This document shows, piece by piece, positions 25,487 to 34,682 of a stretch of 64,000 bases of DNA (positions within the stretch are counted from its first letter, which is position 1; each line of letters opens with the position of its first letter). This DNA is from Ensifer sp. PDNC004 (GTDB lineage: Bacteria > Pseudomonadota > Alphaproteobacteria > Rhizobiales > Rhizobiaceae). The stretch spans positions 3,794,501 through 3,858,500 of the forward strand of contig NZ_CP070353.1 in assembly GCF_016919405.1 (NCBI RefSeq). Reading direction: 5' to 3'. Made by a program: the position numbers and the translations under genes. The notes under the pieces are model-generated. The model did no database searches, was not told the DNA's origin, and saw nothing but the letters and a program-made list of their open reading frames with translations.

Positions 25487-26150
25487 GCGGGTCGACACTC
25501 AAGCGCTGCTTCGCCTCGTGACATGGATGTCGCCGGCCTTTCCGGTCGGCGCCTTTTCCTATTCCAGCGGGCTCGAGCAGGCCGTTCACGACCGTCTGGT
25601 GACCGACGACGGCGCGCTTCGCATCTGGCTTGAGACCGTCGTCTCTCAGGGCTCCGGCTGGAACGACGCGCTGCTTCTGGCCGAGAGCTATTGCGCCGTG
25701 AACGACCATGCCCGTCTGGCTGCCGCGGCAGAGCTTGCCGAAGCCCTGGCGGGGAGCCGCGAGCGCCATATGGAAACGATGCTGCAGGGTCAGGCGTTCG
25801 TCGCGGCAGCGCGGTCGTGGCCACATCCGGTTCTCCATGCGCTGCCACAGAGTGTCGCCTATCCGGTCGCCGTCGGTGCCGTTGCCGGCGCCCATGAAAC
25901 GGGCCTCGAGCCGGCGCTTGCCGCCTACCTCAACGCCTCGGTCTCGAACGCCGTTTCCGTGGCGATCCGCTGCGGCGTAATCGGCCAGCGCGATGGCGTC
26001 GGCGTCATCGCAGCACTCGAACCGGCCATCGCCACGACTGCCGTCAAGGCGGCCGGCGCCTCGCTGGAGGATCTCGGCTCGGCCACGATAACAGCGGATA
26101 TTTCGGCGCTCAGACACGAGAGCCTGCATTCGCGGCTCTTCCGTTCGTAA
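25479..26150 (+). CDS. ureF: Urease accessory protein UreF
   Basis: A 223-residue UreF from the ATG at 25479, which overlaps the ureE stop by eight bases. The N-terminal [24 protein letters not shown] is the family signature. Later features are GRERHMET-like helices and [26 protein letters not shown] at the end. An ATG at 25458 would lie inside the ureE His tail and add a non-conserved MAIATTT. UreF bridges UreD and UreG and gates nickel transfer. Confidence 0.95.
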   Translation: MTERVDTQALLRLVTWMSPAFPVGAFSYSSGLEQAVHDRLVTDDGALRIWLETVVSQGSGWNDALLLAESYCAVNDHARLAAAAELAEALAGSRERHMETMLQGQAFVAAARSWPHPVLHALPQSVAYPVAVGAVAGAHETGLEPALAAYLNASVSNAVSVAIRCGVIGQRDGVGVIAALEPAIATTAVKAAGASLEDLGSATITADISALRHESLHSRLFRS

Positions 26151-26228
26151 CCCATAGAACTGCGCGATTTCGGACGGAAACTGCCTCACGCTTTCCCGGA
26201 ATTGCTCCCACCTTGAAAGGACATCCAG

Positions 26229-26840
26229 ATGGCATCGAAGAACGGTCCCCTTCGCGTCGGCATCGGCGGGCCGGTGGGCTCGGGCAAGACGGCGCTGACC
26301 GACAAGCTCTGCAAGGCGATGCGGGAGAAGTACTCCGTCGCCGTCGTCACCAACGACATCTACACCAAGGAAGATGCCGAGGCGCTGGTGCGCATGCAGG
26401 CGCTGCCGTCCGATCGCATCGTCGGGGTGGAGACCGGCGGGTGCCCGCATACGGCGATCCGCGAGGACGCCACGATCAATCTGCAGGCGATCGCCGATCT
26501 CAACCGCCGCATTCCCGACCTCGATGTCGTCTTCATCGAATCCGGCGGTGACAATCTCGCGGCGACCTTTTCGCCCGATCTCGCCGACCTGACGATCTAT
26601 GTCATTTCGGTCTGCCAGGGCGAAGAGATCCCGCGCAAGGGCGGGCCGGGCATTACCAAGTCCGACCTTCTGGTCATCAACAAGAAGGATCTCGCCCCTT
26701 ACGTCGGCGCCGATCTCGACGTGATGCAGCGGGATGCGACGCGCATGCGGGCGGAAAAGCCCTTCGTCTTTACCGACATGAAGCGCGGCGACGGCATCAA
26801 CCGGATCGTCGATTTCCTGACGCTGCACGGCGGGCTTTGA
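26229..26840 (+). CDS. ureG: Urease accessory GTPase UreG
   Basis: A 203-residue SIMIBI GTPase. Walker A is [17 protein letters not shown] near residue 10, the Cys-Pro-His metal motif is [13 protein letters not shown], then [15 protein letters not shown], and the guanine motif is NKKDL. GTP hydrolysis by UreG drives nickel insertion into urease. It lies 78 bases after ureF and is the last gene of the cluster, convergent with the Crp/Fnr regulator. Confidence 0.97.
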   Translation: MASKNGPLRVGIGGPVGSGKTALTDKLCKAMREKYSVAVVTNDIYTKEDAEALVRMQALPSDRIVGVETGGCPHTAIREDATINLQAIADLNRRIPDLDVVFIESGGDNLAATFSPDLADLTIYVISVCQGEEIPRKGGPGITKSDLLVINKKDLAPYVGADLDVMQRDATRMRAEKPFVFTDMKRGDGINRIVDFLTLHGGL

Positions 26841-26885
26841 CGCCGTGCGCTTTTGTTGCTTCTGGCGCCTGAGCTTGTCAGTGCG

Positions 26886-27566
26886 TCAGAAGCGCTCCAG
26901 CGCCTGCCGGTCGTGGATCTCGATGACGCGGCCCTTGACGGTGACGCCGGAGCGGCGAAGGGCCGAGAAGGCGCGCGAGAGTGCCTCGGGCGCCAGGCCC
27001 AGCTTGCCGGCCAGCACATTCTTCTGGAAGGGCAGGCGGAAGGAAAAGTTGGTGATGCCGTCGGGGCAATTGCCGAGAATGTAGCTTGCGACCCGCTGCG
27101 GCGCCGTCAGCAGCCGATCTTCGGCCAGGCAATCCTCGGCCATTTGCGCGTGTCGGCACAGAAGCTGCATCAGCGCGTCGGCGATCTCGGGTGACTGTTC
27201 GGCCAGCTTGCGAAGCCTGCGGCTGTCGATGCGCGCGAGCATCGTCGTCTCGACCGCCTGGGCGTTGGCGGTGGCGCGGTTGCCAAGGAACATGGCGCTT
27301 TCGCCGAAAAGCTCGCCCTTCGGGAAGACGGCGATATCCGCTTCGCGACCATCCTTGCCCAGCCGGTAAAGCCGCACCAGGCCGGAAAGCACGAAGAATA
27401 CATGGTCCAGCGCCTCGCCCTGGCCAAACAGTATGTCGTGCTCCTCGTGGGTGGAAACCACGACATCATCGAGAATGGCGCTCGATGCCGCCGCCGGCAG
27501 CTTTTCGAAAAAGCAGGAGCCGAGCAGCACCGCTCTGTCGTTCGAGTTCAATCGCAACGTCTTCAT
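26886..27566 (-). CDS. Crp/Fnr family transcription regulator (DNR/NnrR-like)
   Basis: A 226-residue regulator. Residues 20-140 are a cyclic-nucleotide-type beta barrel (HEEHDILFGQGEALDHVFFVLSGLVRLYRLGKDG), followed by a dimer helix and a C-terminal winged helix (KNVLAGKLGLAPEALSRAFSALRRSGV). The four-Cys iron-sulfur cluster of true FNR is missing; only C18 is near the N-terminus. That puts it with Dnr/NnrR-type or other cluster-free members. A TTGA-N6-TCAA box sits 57-70 bases upstream of its ATG, suggesting autoregulation or control by another FixK/FNR protein. Confidence 0.88.
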   Translation of the reverse strand: MKTLRLNSNDRAVLLGSCFFEKLPAAASSAILDDVVVSTHEEHDILFGQGEALDHVFFVLSGLVRLYRLGKDGREADIAVFPKGELFGESAMFLGNRATANAQAVETTMLARIDSRRLRKLAEQSPEIADALMQLLCRHAQMAEDCLAEDRLLTAPQRVASYILGNCPDGITNFSFRLPFQKNVLAGKLGLAPEALSRAFSALRRSGVTVKGRVIEIHDRQALERF

Positions 27567-27622
27567 CGTACCCGTCCTGAGTAAAATCCGGTGTCAGGGT
27601 AATGAGCTTTGCGGATCGTGGT

Positions 27623-27636
27623 TTGACCTCGATCAA
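27623..27636. promoter_or_regulatory. FNR/FixK-type anaerobox
   Basis: TTGACCTCGATCAA fits the TTGA-N6-TCAA consensus of FNR, FixK and DNR regulators. It is centred about 63 bases before the start codon of the adjacent Crp/Fnr gene. Confidence 0.65.
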
Positions 27637-27643
27637 ATAGAAA

Positions 27644-27676
27644 CAACAAAAAGCCCGCGCTTGCAGGGCGCGGGCT
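27644..27676 (-). terminator. Rho-independent terminator of the RND efflux operon
   Basis: Read on the minus strand, AGCCCGCGC and GCGCGGGCT (arms 27668-27676 and 27652-27660 on the plus strand) are followed by TTTTTGTTGTTT. It lies about 50 bases after the stop of the RND gene. Confidence 0.9.
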
Positions 27677-27725
27677 TGCTTTGGAATTGTGGCAGCCCAG
27701 GGTGGGGGGCCACGCCGGTGACGAT

Positions 27726-30700
27726 TTACTCGGCTGCGAGCGCCGGATGATTGATGACCTTGCCGCCGGACCGTGCCTTGGTCTGGTCCGTTTCCAGGGT
27801 CTTCAGCCGGTCTTCCAGGCCCTCGATCGTCTTGCCTTGTTCGTGCACGAGGCCCGTGAGGGCTTCGCGGTCGAGCGGCAGGTTTTCCTCATCCTTCTTG
27901 CCGACGAAGCGTCCCAAAGCCCAGGCGAGCAGGCGCGACAGGTCGTCCATAATCAGGAAGAACGATGGTACCACGACGAGGCTGAGAACCGTCGAGACGA
28001 TGATGCCGCCGATCACGGCGATCGCCATCGGGGCGCGGAACGAGCCGCCTTCGCCGACGCCAAGCGCGGAGGGCAGCATGCCCGCCGACATGGCGATCGA
28101 TGTCATGATGATCGGGCGGGCGCGCTTGCGGCCCGCTTCGATCATCGCCTGCGTCCGGTCCATGCCGTGATGCATCATCTCGATACCGAAGTCGACGAGC
28201 AGGATCGCGTTCTTGGTGACGATGCCCATCAGCATCAGGATGCCGATCAGCACCGGCATCGACAGCGAGTTCTGGGTCAGGATCAAGCCGGCTGCGACAC
28301 CGCCCATCGCAAGCGGCAGCGAGAACAGGATGGTGAACGGCTGGATCACATCCTTGAACAGGAGGATCAGCACCACCAGCACCAGCATCAGGCCGAGCAG
28401 CATCGCATTGACGAAACTTTGCTGCATTTCCTCTTCGACCTCTGCGTCACCGCTCTTCAGCAGTTGAACCGTGGACGGCATCTTGGCTTCGTCGGCAATC
28501 TGCAGGAAGCGCGCAGAGGCGGTATTGAGCGCCACGCCGATCGGAAGATCCGCGCCGAGCGCCACGACACGGTTGCGGTCGTAACGTTTGATCGAGCTCG
28601 GGCCTTCGGAATAGTTGATGTCGGCGACGCTCGACAACGGTACCGTCAAGCCCGAAGCGGTCTGGATCTTCAGATTGCGGATCGCGGCGATATCCGTGCG
28701 GAAGTCGCGGTTGATCTGCACGCGGATCGGGATCAGCCGGCCGTCAAGGGCGATCTTCGTCAATGCAGCGTCGATATCGCCGATGGTGGCGACGCGGATC
28801 ACTTCGGAGATCTGTGCCGTGGTGATGCCGAGGCGCGACATCTGCTCGTCGCGCGGACGGATCTGCAACTCGGGACGCGGAAGGGCGCCGTCCGGGCTGA
28901 CATTGGCCAGCAACGGATCGCTGCGCAGCTTTCCTTCCAGAATGCCGACGGCTTTGTCGAGATCGGCCTCGTTGTTGGAGAGCAGATTGAACGACAGTTC
29001 CCGCTCGCCGCGGTCGTTGAGCTTGATCACCCGGACATCCGGCAAATCGCGAACGCGGGCAAAGATTTCCTTCTCGATCTGCGACTGCGGAATGATGCGG
29101 CCCGATGGCGGCAACTTCGGCAGGTACTGGCCGACGACCGGCAGTTTGCCGAAGACGTCGTTGACCACCTTGTTGAGGAGCGAGTGGTCGCGCTTTTCGA
29201 GCAGCACCGTCACGGTGGCCCGGCGCAATTCCAGGTCACCCTTGGGCGAGGCACCGCCAAGCACGAACACGCTTTCCACGCCGTCCAGGTCCTTGACCCT
29301 TTCGTAGATCTGCGCGGTCGTCCGGTCGGTGTCTTCCAGCATAGCGTCAGGCGCCAGTTCGACCGACAGGCTGACTCGCGACGTGTCGTCCGGAGGCAGG
29401 AACCCGCCGGGCACGAACATGAACAAGGCGGCCACGGAGGCCACGGTCACCCCGATCGCGATGAGCACAGTCAGGTAGCGCATGTACCAGCGTTTCGTCG
29501 TCGCATGAACCAGACGCGTGTAGCCGCGCATCAGGGTTCCGTCTTCGGCATGATGCCCGTCAAGTTTGGACGGACGCATCATATAGGCGGCCATGACCGG
29601 CGTAATCAGGCGTGCAACCAGCAGCGAGAAGAAGACCGAGACGGCGACGGTTAGGCCAAACTGGATGAAGTACTGGCCAACAATCCCCGGCATGAACGAC
29701 ACCGGGATGAAAACCGCGATGATCGTGAACGTGGTTGCGATCACCGCGAGGCCGATTTCATCCGCCGCTTCGATCGCCGCCCTGTAGGGCGACTTGCCCA
29801 TATGGATATGCCGCTCGATATTCTCGATCTCGACGATGGCGTCGTCGACAAGGATGCCGGTTGCAAGTGTCAGTGCGAGGAAGCTGACGAGATTGAGCGA
29901 GAAGCCGAGCAGTTCCATGACCCAGAAGGTTGGAACGGCCGACAACGGCAGGGCGACGGCGCAGATCAGCGTGGCGCGCCAGTTGCGCAGGAACAGCATG
30001 ACGACGATGACGGCGAGCAGCGCGCCTTCCATCAGCGTGTGCAGCGCGGCTTCGTAGTTGCCGTAGGTAAAGTAGACGGAATCGTCGACCATCTCGATGG
30101 TGACATCCGGGTTCGACGCGCGGATTTTCTCGAGCGAATTGGCGACCGTTTCGGCGACGCTGACTTCCGAGGCACCTTTGGCGCGGAAAACTGCGAAGGT
30201 CACGCCGGGGGTGCCGTTGAAGCGCGAGAAGGAGCGTGGCTCCTCATAGGTGTCGGTCACCGTGCCCAGATCGGACAGGCGCACGAAACGGCCGCTCGGG
30301 ACCGAGATCATCGTGTTGGCGAGTTGGTCGACATTGCGGGCGTCGCCGAGCGTGCGGATCGCCTGCTCGCTGCCGCCCACCTGACCGCGGCCGGAGCCGA
30401 GGTCCATGTTCATGCGGCGCAGCTGGCCATTGACGTCGGCGGCGGTGATGCCGAGCGAATTCAGCTTGTCTTCGTTGAGTTCGACACGCACTTCCCGGTC
30501 GGCGCCGCCGTAGCGGTCGACGCGGCCAATCCCGCTCTTGCCCTGGATTTCGCGCTTGATGACGTCATCGACGAACCAGGAAAGCTCTTCCAGCGACATG
30601 CCGGGCGCCGAGACGGAGAAGGTCTGGATCGCCTGGCCTTCGACATCGACCTTGGAGACGATCGGCTCTTCGATCGAGGTCGGCAGGTCGCTGCGGATAC

Positions 30701-31046
30701 GGTCGATCGCATCCTTCACGTCCTGCACAGCCTGGGTTGTCGGCACTTCCATGCGGAAGATCACGGCGGTGGTCGATGTGCCGTCGTTGATCGTCGACTG
30801 GATATGGTCGACACCGGTGACGCTGGCGACCGCGTCCTCGATTTCCTTGGTGACCTGCGTTTCAAGCTCGGCTGGCGAGGCACCGCTCTGGGCCACGCTG
30901 ATCGAGACGATCGGCACGTCGATGTTGGGGAAGCGGGTGATAGGCAGGCTATTGAAAGACTGATAGCCGAGCACCATCAGCACAAAAAAGGCAAGGATCG
31001 GTGCGATCGGATTGCGTATGGACCAGGCTGAGAAGTTCATGGTCAC
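27726..31046 (-). CDS. RND efflux transporter, inner membrane pump (HAE1/AcrB family)
   Basis: A 1106-residue proton-driven pump with the usual plan: TM1, a large periplasmic loop, TM2-6, a second loop and TM8-12. TM4 contains LALTLATGILVDDAIVEIENIE with the paired Asp residues of the proton relay. The C-terminal half has GIVTKNAILLVDF. It is longer than AcrB because of a hydrophilic tail of about 60 residues (EALTGLVHEQGKTIEGLEDR then LKTLETDQ) that looks coiled-coil. The adaptor gene is just upstream. No outer membrane factor gene is nearby, so a shared TolC is likely. The substrate is unknown. Confidence 0.95.
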   Translation of the reverse strand: MTMNFSAWSIRNPIAPILAFFVLMVLGYQSFNSLPITRFPNIDVPIVSISVAQSGASPAELETQVTKEIEDAVASVTGVDHIQSTINDGTSTTAVIFRMEVPTTQAVQDVKDAIDRIRSDLPTSIEEPIVSKVDVEGQAIQTFSVSAPGMSLEELSWFVDDVIKREIQGKSGIGRVDRYGGADREVRVELNEDKLNSLGITAADVNGQLRRMNMDLGSGRGQVGGSEQAIRTLGDARNVDQLANTMISVPSGRFVRLSDLGTVTDTYEEPRSFSRFNGTPGVTFAVFRAKGASEVSVAETVANSLEKIRASNPDVTIEMVDDSVYFTYGNYEAALHTLMEGALLAVIVVMLFLRNWRATLICAVALPLSAVPTFWVMELLGFSLNLVSFLALTLATGILVDDAIVEIENIERHIHMGKSPYRAAIEAADEIGLAVIATTFTIIAVFIPVSFMPGIVGQYFIQFGLTVAVSVFFSLLVARLITPVMAAYMMRPSKLDGHHAEDGTLMRGYTRLVHATTKRWYMRYLTVLIAIGVTVASVAALFMFVPGGFLPPDDTSRVSLSVELAPDAMLEDTDRTTAQIYERVKDLDGVESVFVLGGASPKGDLELRRATVTVLLEKRDHSLLNKVVNDVFGKLPVVGQYLPKLPPSGRIIPQSQIEKEIFARVRDLPDVRVIKLNDRGERELSFNLLSNNEADLDKAVGILEGKLRSDPLLANVSPDGALPRPELQIRPRDEQMSRLGITTAQISEVIRVATIGDIDAALTKIALDGRLIPIRVQINRDFRTDIAAIRNLKIQTASGLTVPLSSVADINYSEGPSSIKRYDRNRVVALGADLPIGVALNTASARFLQIADEAKMPSTVQLLKSGDAEVEEEMQQSFVNAMLLGLMLVLVVLILLFKDVIQPFTILFSLPLAMGGVAAGLILTQNSLSMPVLIGILMLMGIVTKNAILLVDFGIEMMHHGMDRTQAMIEAGRKRARPIIMTSIAMSAGMLPSALGVGEGGSFRAPMAIAVIGGIIVSTVLSLVVVPSFFLIMDDLSRLLAWALGRFVGKKDEENLPLDREALTGLVHEQGKTIEGLEDRLKTLETDQTKARSGGKVINHPALAAE

Positions 31047-31054
31047 TGTTCCTG

Positions 31055-32242
31055 TCAGTTGGTCGCTGGTTCGGCGGACTTGACGGGGTTGATACGGTCG
31101 CCGTCGCGGACATAGGCGCCGGCTCTCGCCACGACATCGTCTCCGGCCTTCACGCCATCGACGACTTCGATGAACTTGCCGTCGGAAATCCCCGTCTTGA
31201 CCGGCAGGATGCGGATGACACCGTCTTCCACCTTCCGGACGATCGTGCGGCCGTTCTCATTGGTAACGGCCGTTTGCGGCAAGACGACCGCCTGCTTCTG
31301 CTCGGCGGTGATCAGCGCGCTCGCATACATGCCGGAGCGTGCCTTCTCGGTATCCACCAGGCTGATGAAAACGGTGCCGAGGCGACTAACCGGATCGACC
31401 GTCGGTGCGATCAGGCGGATCTTGCCCTCGACCTTGGTGTTGCCGCCGGCGAGTGTCACGACGGCCGGCTGACCGACGGCGAGCTTGATGATATCGGCTT
31501 CGGCGACATCGGCCTTCATCTCGATCGCACCATCGCGGATCATGGCAAAGAGCGGTTCGCTGTTGCCGGTGGCGATCGCGCCGACCTTGGCGTTCTTGGC
31601 GGAAATCACACCGGCGACCGGCGCCTTGACCTCGGTCCGCGCGAGGCGCAGATCGATGTCGTCGATCTGTGCTTCGGCGACCTTGATGTCGGCACTGGCG
31701 ACGGCCACGGCCTGCTCGGCCGAAAGCACACGGGCATGCGTCGCGATCGCGAGTGCACGGACGCGATCGGCCTCGGCTGTCGAAACGGTGCCGTTCTTGG
31801 AGAGTTCGGCGGCGCGTTCGCTGACGCGCTTGGCCTCGTCGTTGTTGGCCTTGGTTTCGCTGAGCTGGGCGTTCAACTGGGCAAGCCCGGCTTCGGCCTT
31901 GGCAAGCGAGGCTTCGAGTTCGCTTTTTTGCAGACGAAGCGCGTCGTCGTTCAAGACCACGAGAACGCTGCCGGCTTCGACCGTGTCGCCGACATCGACA
32001 TTGAGCGTGCGGATGGAGAGGCCGTCAACCATCGGGGCGACATAGACCTGCTCGACGGCCTGGATGGTGCCGGTCGCAACCACCCGGTCGCTGATCGACT
32101 GGTCGACCGCCGTCGTCACGACGATGGAGGGCAGGCTCGGCGCTGGTTTCGGTTGCGCTGCTTCCTCCGCCCGGGCGAAGGAAAGCGAACCAAGTGTCAT
32201 CGCAGCGCACACGCTGAGAACAGGCAATACTTTTTGAGCCAT
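31055..32242 (-). CDS. RND efflux periplasmic adaptor (membrane fusion protein)
   Basis: A 395-residue adaptor. A signal peptide (MAQKVLPVLSVCAAMTLGSL, cleaved after SFARA) precedes a lipoyl/barrel-sandwich half, a long alpha-hairpin (KSELEASLAKAEAGLAQLNA and onward) and the second half-lipoyl EVKAPVAGVISAKNAKVG. A beta-barrel and a membrane-proximal domain follow. The start at 32242 is preferred because it gives a proper signal peptide; the frame runs 23 codons further upstream. It is eight bases from the pump gene and should be co-transcribed. It is not a lipoprotein, as no lipobox is present. Confidence 0.93.
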   Translation of the reverse strand: MAQKVLPVLSVCAAMTLGSLSFARAEEAAQPKPAPSLPSIVVTTAVDQSISDRVVATGTIQAVEQVYVAPMVDGLSIRTLNVDVGDTVEAGSVLVVLNDDALRLQKSELEASLAKAEAGLAQLNAQLSETKANNDEAKRVSERAAELSKNGTVSTAEADRVRALAIATHARVLSAEQAVAVASADIKVAEAQIDDIDLRLARTEVKAPVAGVISAKNAKVGAIATGNSEPLFAMIRDGAIEMKADVAEADIIKLAVGQPAVVTLAGGNTKVEGKIRLIAPTVDPVSRLGTVFISLVDTEKARSGMYASALITAEQKQAVVLPQTAVTNENGRTIVRKVEDGVIRILPVKTGISDGKFIEVVDGVKAGDDVVARAGAYVRDGDRINPVKSAEPATN

Positions 32243-32711
32243 CGGCTTTACAGTCCCGGCAATGGAAACAACATCGAGCGGATCACCGCTCGAGGCAGGA
32301 TCCACGGGCAATCAGGCGATTTTATCGCGCCGACATCGCGCCCCGTCGATTGCACGGGGACAGAGGACTGCGCTTCTCCTCACTTCGCGCTCCGCGTGCA
32401 CGGTATCAGACCGTAGACGCGGGCGGAACTGGGACCGGTTACCGCAGGCATGGCACTGGAAAAAAGACGTCCTCCATCATGCCTGCCTCCAACAAACATC
32501 GTCGCCTATGTAATCTCGGCCTTGCACGCTTACAAGAGTGCACGAAGCGATGGTGCCTCAATATTTAGTTCGTTCTGCGGTTATGGTTGCGATCTTGACA
32601 CGATCTTGACAGTGGCAAGCAAAGGTAGCGCCGTTGCTCGCCGCGTTACCACCCCCCACGCCCGGTACCCGGCAGCAACTTGGCGGATGCGAACGACCGC
32701 TAAGAAAACGG
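32243..32711. other. Intergenic region upstream of the efflux operon, with a tandem 11-base repeat
   Basis: About 470 bases without a convincing gene. The most distinct feature is a perfect tandem duplication of CGATCTTGACA at 32590-32600 and 32601-32611, each with a TTGACA that could serve as a -35 element on the plus strand. A spaced TGCA-N15-TGCA pattern near 32524-32543 is weak. The promoter of the RND operon must lie here on the minus strand, but I could not place it. Confidence 0.4.
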
Positions 32712-32748
32712 AAGAGGGCCGCACGATACTGAGCCGTGCGACCCTCTT
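32712..32748 (-). terminator. Terminator of the pyrimidine-type ABC transporter operon
   Basis: AAGAGGG (32712-32718) pairs with CCCTCTT (32742-32748), then after one mismatch CGCACG (32720-32725) pairs with CGTGCG (32735-32740). On the minus strand the hairpin is followed by CCGTTTTCTT. It is about 20 bases after the stop of the substrate-binding protein. Confidence 0.75.
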
Positions 32749-32768
32749 TTGCTTTGTGGAAACAGGTC

Positions 32769-33761
32769 CTATTTCAGCGCGGCGTCGGTGATCTCGTGGG
32801 TCCAGGCGCCCTCAGGCTCCTTGGAAATCACGGGATCGGAACCGCCCGAAAGCAGCGACTGGACGGTGCGTTTGTAGTCTGCCTCGTCGAGCGAACCGTT
32901 GGAACCGGCTGTGAGCTTCGCCACTTCGCTCATCATGCGCTTCTGGTGCTTCTCCGTCTGGGCGCCGGTGGAGTCGTTCTCAAGAACGATATCGGCGGCT
33001 TCGTCCGGGTTCTGCTCTGCGTATTTCCAGCCCTTCATCGAGGCACGGACGAACTTGACCATCTTATCCTTGAAGGCCGGATCCTTGAGCTTGTCCTCAA
33101 GCACGTAAAGGCCGTCTTCAAGCGTCGCCACGCCCTGGTCTTCATACTTGAAGGTCACCAGGTCGTCCGGCTTGATGCCGGCGTCGATGACCTGCCAGTA
33201 CTCGTTGTAGGTCATGGTCGAGATGCAGGCGGCCTGCTTCTGGATCAGCGGGTCGACGTTGAAGCCCTGCTTCAGCACGGTGACGCCGTTCGGCCCGCCG
33301 TCGGTCGGGATCTTCAGGTGCGACATCCAGGAGAGGAACGGATACTCGTTGCCGAAGAACCAGACACCCAACGTCTGGCCCTTGAACTTGTCGGGGCTGG
33401 TGACACCGGTTTCCTTCAGGCAGGTCAGCATCATGCCCGACTTCTTGAACGGCTGGGCGATGTTGACGAGTGCGACGCCCTTTTCGCGGGTCGCAAGAGC
33501 CGACGGCATCCAGTCGACGATGACGTCGGCGCCGCCGCCAGCGATCACCTGGGCCGGTGCGATGTCCGGACCGCCGGGCTTGATGTCGACGTCGAGGCCT
33601 TCTTCTTCGTAGAAGCCCTTGTCCTTTGCGACGTAGTAGCCGGCAAACTGCGCCTGGGTCACCCACTTCAGCTGCAGCGTCACCTTCTCGGCAGCTTCAG
33701 CCTGGAACGCTGCGAGCGAAAAGACGCCTGCGGCGAGAAGCGATGCAAGTCTTTTGTTCAT
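32769..33761 (-). CDS. ABC transporter substrate-binding protein, NMT1/THI5-like
   Basis: A 330-residue periplasmic protein. A signal peptide (MNKRLASLLAAGVFSLAAFQAEA) is followed by EKVTLQLKWVTQAQFAGYYVAKDKGFY, the start typical of NMT1/THI5 proteins that bind pyrimidine-like ligands. Further on is WFFGNEYPFLSWMSHLKI. Family members bind thiamine precursors, riboflavin or pyrimidines. The neighbouring dihydropyrimidinase, amidohydrolase, RutR-like regulator and PreAT point to uracil/thymine or a related ring here. Last gene of a six-gene minus-strand operon. Confidence 0.88.
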   Translation of the reverse strand: MNKRLASLLAAGVFSLAAFQAEAAEKVTLQLKWVTQAQFAGYYVAKDKGFYEEEGLDVDIKPGGPDIAPAQVIAGGGADVIVDWMPSALATREKGVALVNIAQPFKKSGMMLTCLKETGVTSPDKFKGQTLGVWFFGNEYPFLSWMSHLKIPTDGGPNGVTVLKQGFNVDPLIQKQAACISTMTYNEYWQVIDAGIKPDDLVTFKYEDQGVATLEDGLYVLEDKLKDPAFKDKMVKFVRASMKGWKYAEQNPDEAADIVLENDSTGAQTEKHQKRMMSEVAKLTAGSNGSLDEADYKRTVQSLLSGGSDPVISKEPEGAWTHEITDAALK

Positions 33762-33812
33762 GTCAGTTCCCTCTTGTTTTTACTTCGTTTTATTTAAGTT
33801 CTTCAAGCAGGC

Positions 33813-34682
33813 TCAGGCGCGCCCTCCGCGGATGGAGGGATGCCAGAAGGTGACGGCGCGCTCGATGAGTGCGACCACCCCGTAGAAGGCGGAACCGGCG
33901 ACCGCCGCAACGGCGATCTCGGCCCAGACCATGTCGACATTCATGCGTCCCACTTCCGTGGAAATCCGGAACCCCATGCCGACGATGGGGGTCCCGAAGA
34001 ACTCGGCGACGATGGCGCCGATCAGCGCCAGCGTCGAATTGATCTTGAGCGCAGTGAAGATGAACGGCCAGGCGGCCGGCAGGCGCAATTTGACCAGCGT
34101 CTGCCACCAGGAGGCAGCGTAGGTGCGCATCAGGTCGCGTTCCATGTGGCTGGCGGCGGCAAGGCCGGCGACCGTGTTCACCAGCATCGGGAAGAAGGTC
34201 ATGATGACGACGACGGCAACCTTCGACTGCCAGTCGAAGCCGAACCACATGACCATGATCGGGGCGACGCCGATCACCGGAAGCGCCGACACGAAATTGC
34301 CGAGCGGCAGGAGGCCCTTCTGCAGGAAGGGCGAACGGTCGATCAGGATCGCGACGGCAAAGCCGAGACCGCAGCCGAGCGCATAGCCGGTCAAGACCGC
34401 CTTCAGGAAGGTCTGACGGAAATCGGCGCCAAGCGTCGGCAGCGAGTTGATCAGCTTTTGCCAGATCATCGAGGGCGCCGGCAGCAGCACCGAGGGAACC
34501 TGGAAGCCGCGGACGATGCCTTCCCAGAGAACCAGGATGGTGATGCCGAAGATCACCGGCACGGCGAAGCGGGCGGCGCTGTTTGCGGCCGCGCTCTGGA
34601 AGTTCTGGCGCACCAGCCATTCGTTGAAGGCCCAGGCGGCGAGCCAGAAGATGATCGCAGCGGCAAGGACGGGAAGGTTCAT
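33813..34682 (-). CDS. ABC transporter permease (ThiX/SsuC type)
   Basis: A 289-residue BPD_transp_1 permease with six hydrophobic segments and the EAA-like loop (HMERDLMRTYAASWWQTLVKLRLPAAWPFIFTALKIN). It starts inside the stop of the second permease gene (ATGA overlap), so the two form a heterodimeric channel. The substrate is inferred from the operon to be a pyrimidine-type compound. Confidence 0.92.
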   Translation of the reverse strand: MNLPVLAAAIIFWLAAWAFNEWLVRQNFQSAAANSAARFAVPVIFGITILVLWEGIVRGFQVPSVLLPAPSMIWQKLINSLPTLGADFRQTFLKAVLTGYALGCGLGFAVAILIDRSPFLQKGLLPLGNFVSALPVIGVAPIMVMWFGFDWQSKVAVVVIMTFFPMLVNTVAGLAAASHMERDLMRTYAASWWQTLVKLRLPAAWPFIFTALKINSTLALIGAIVAEFFGTPIVGMGFRISTEVGRMNVDMVWAEIAVAAVAGSAFYGVVALIERAVTFWHPSIRGGRA

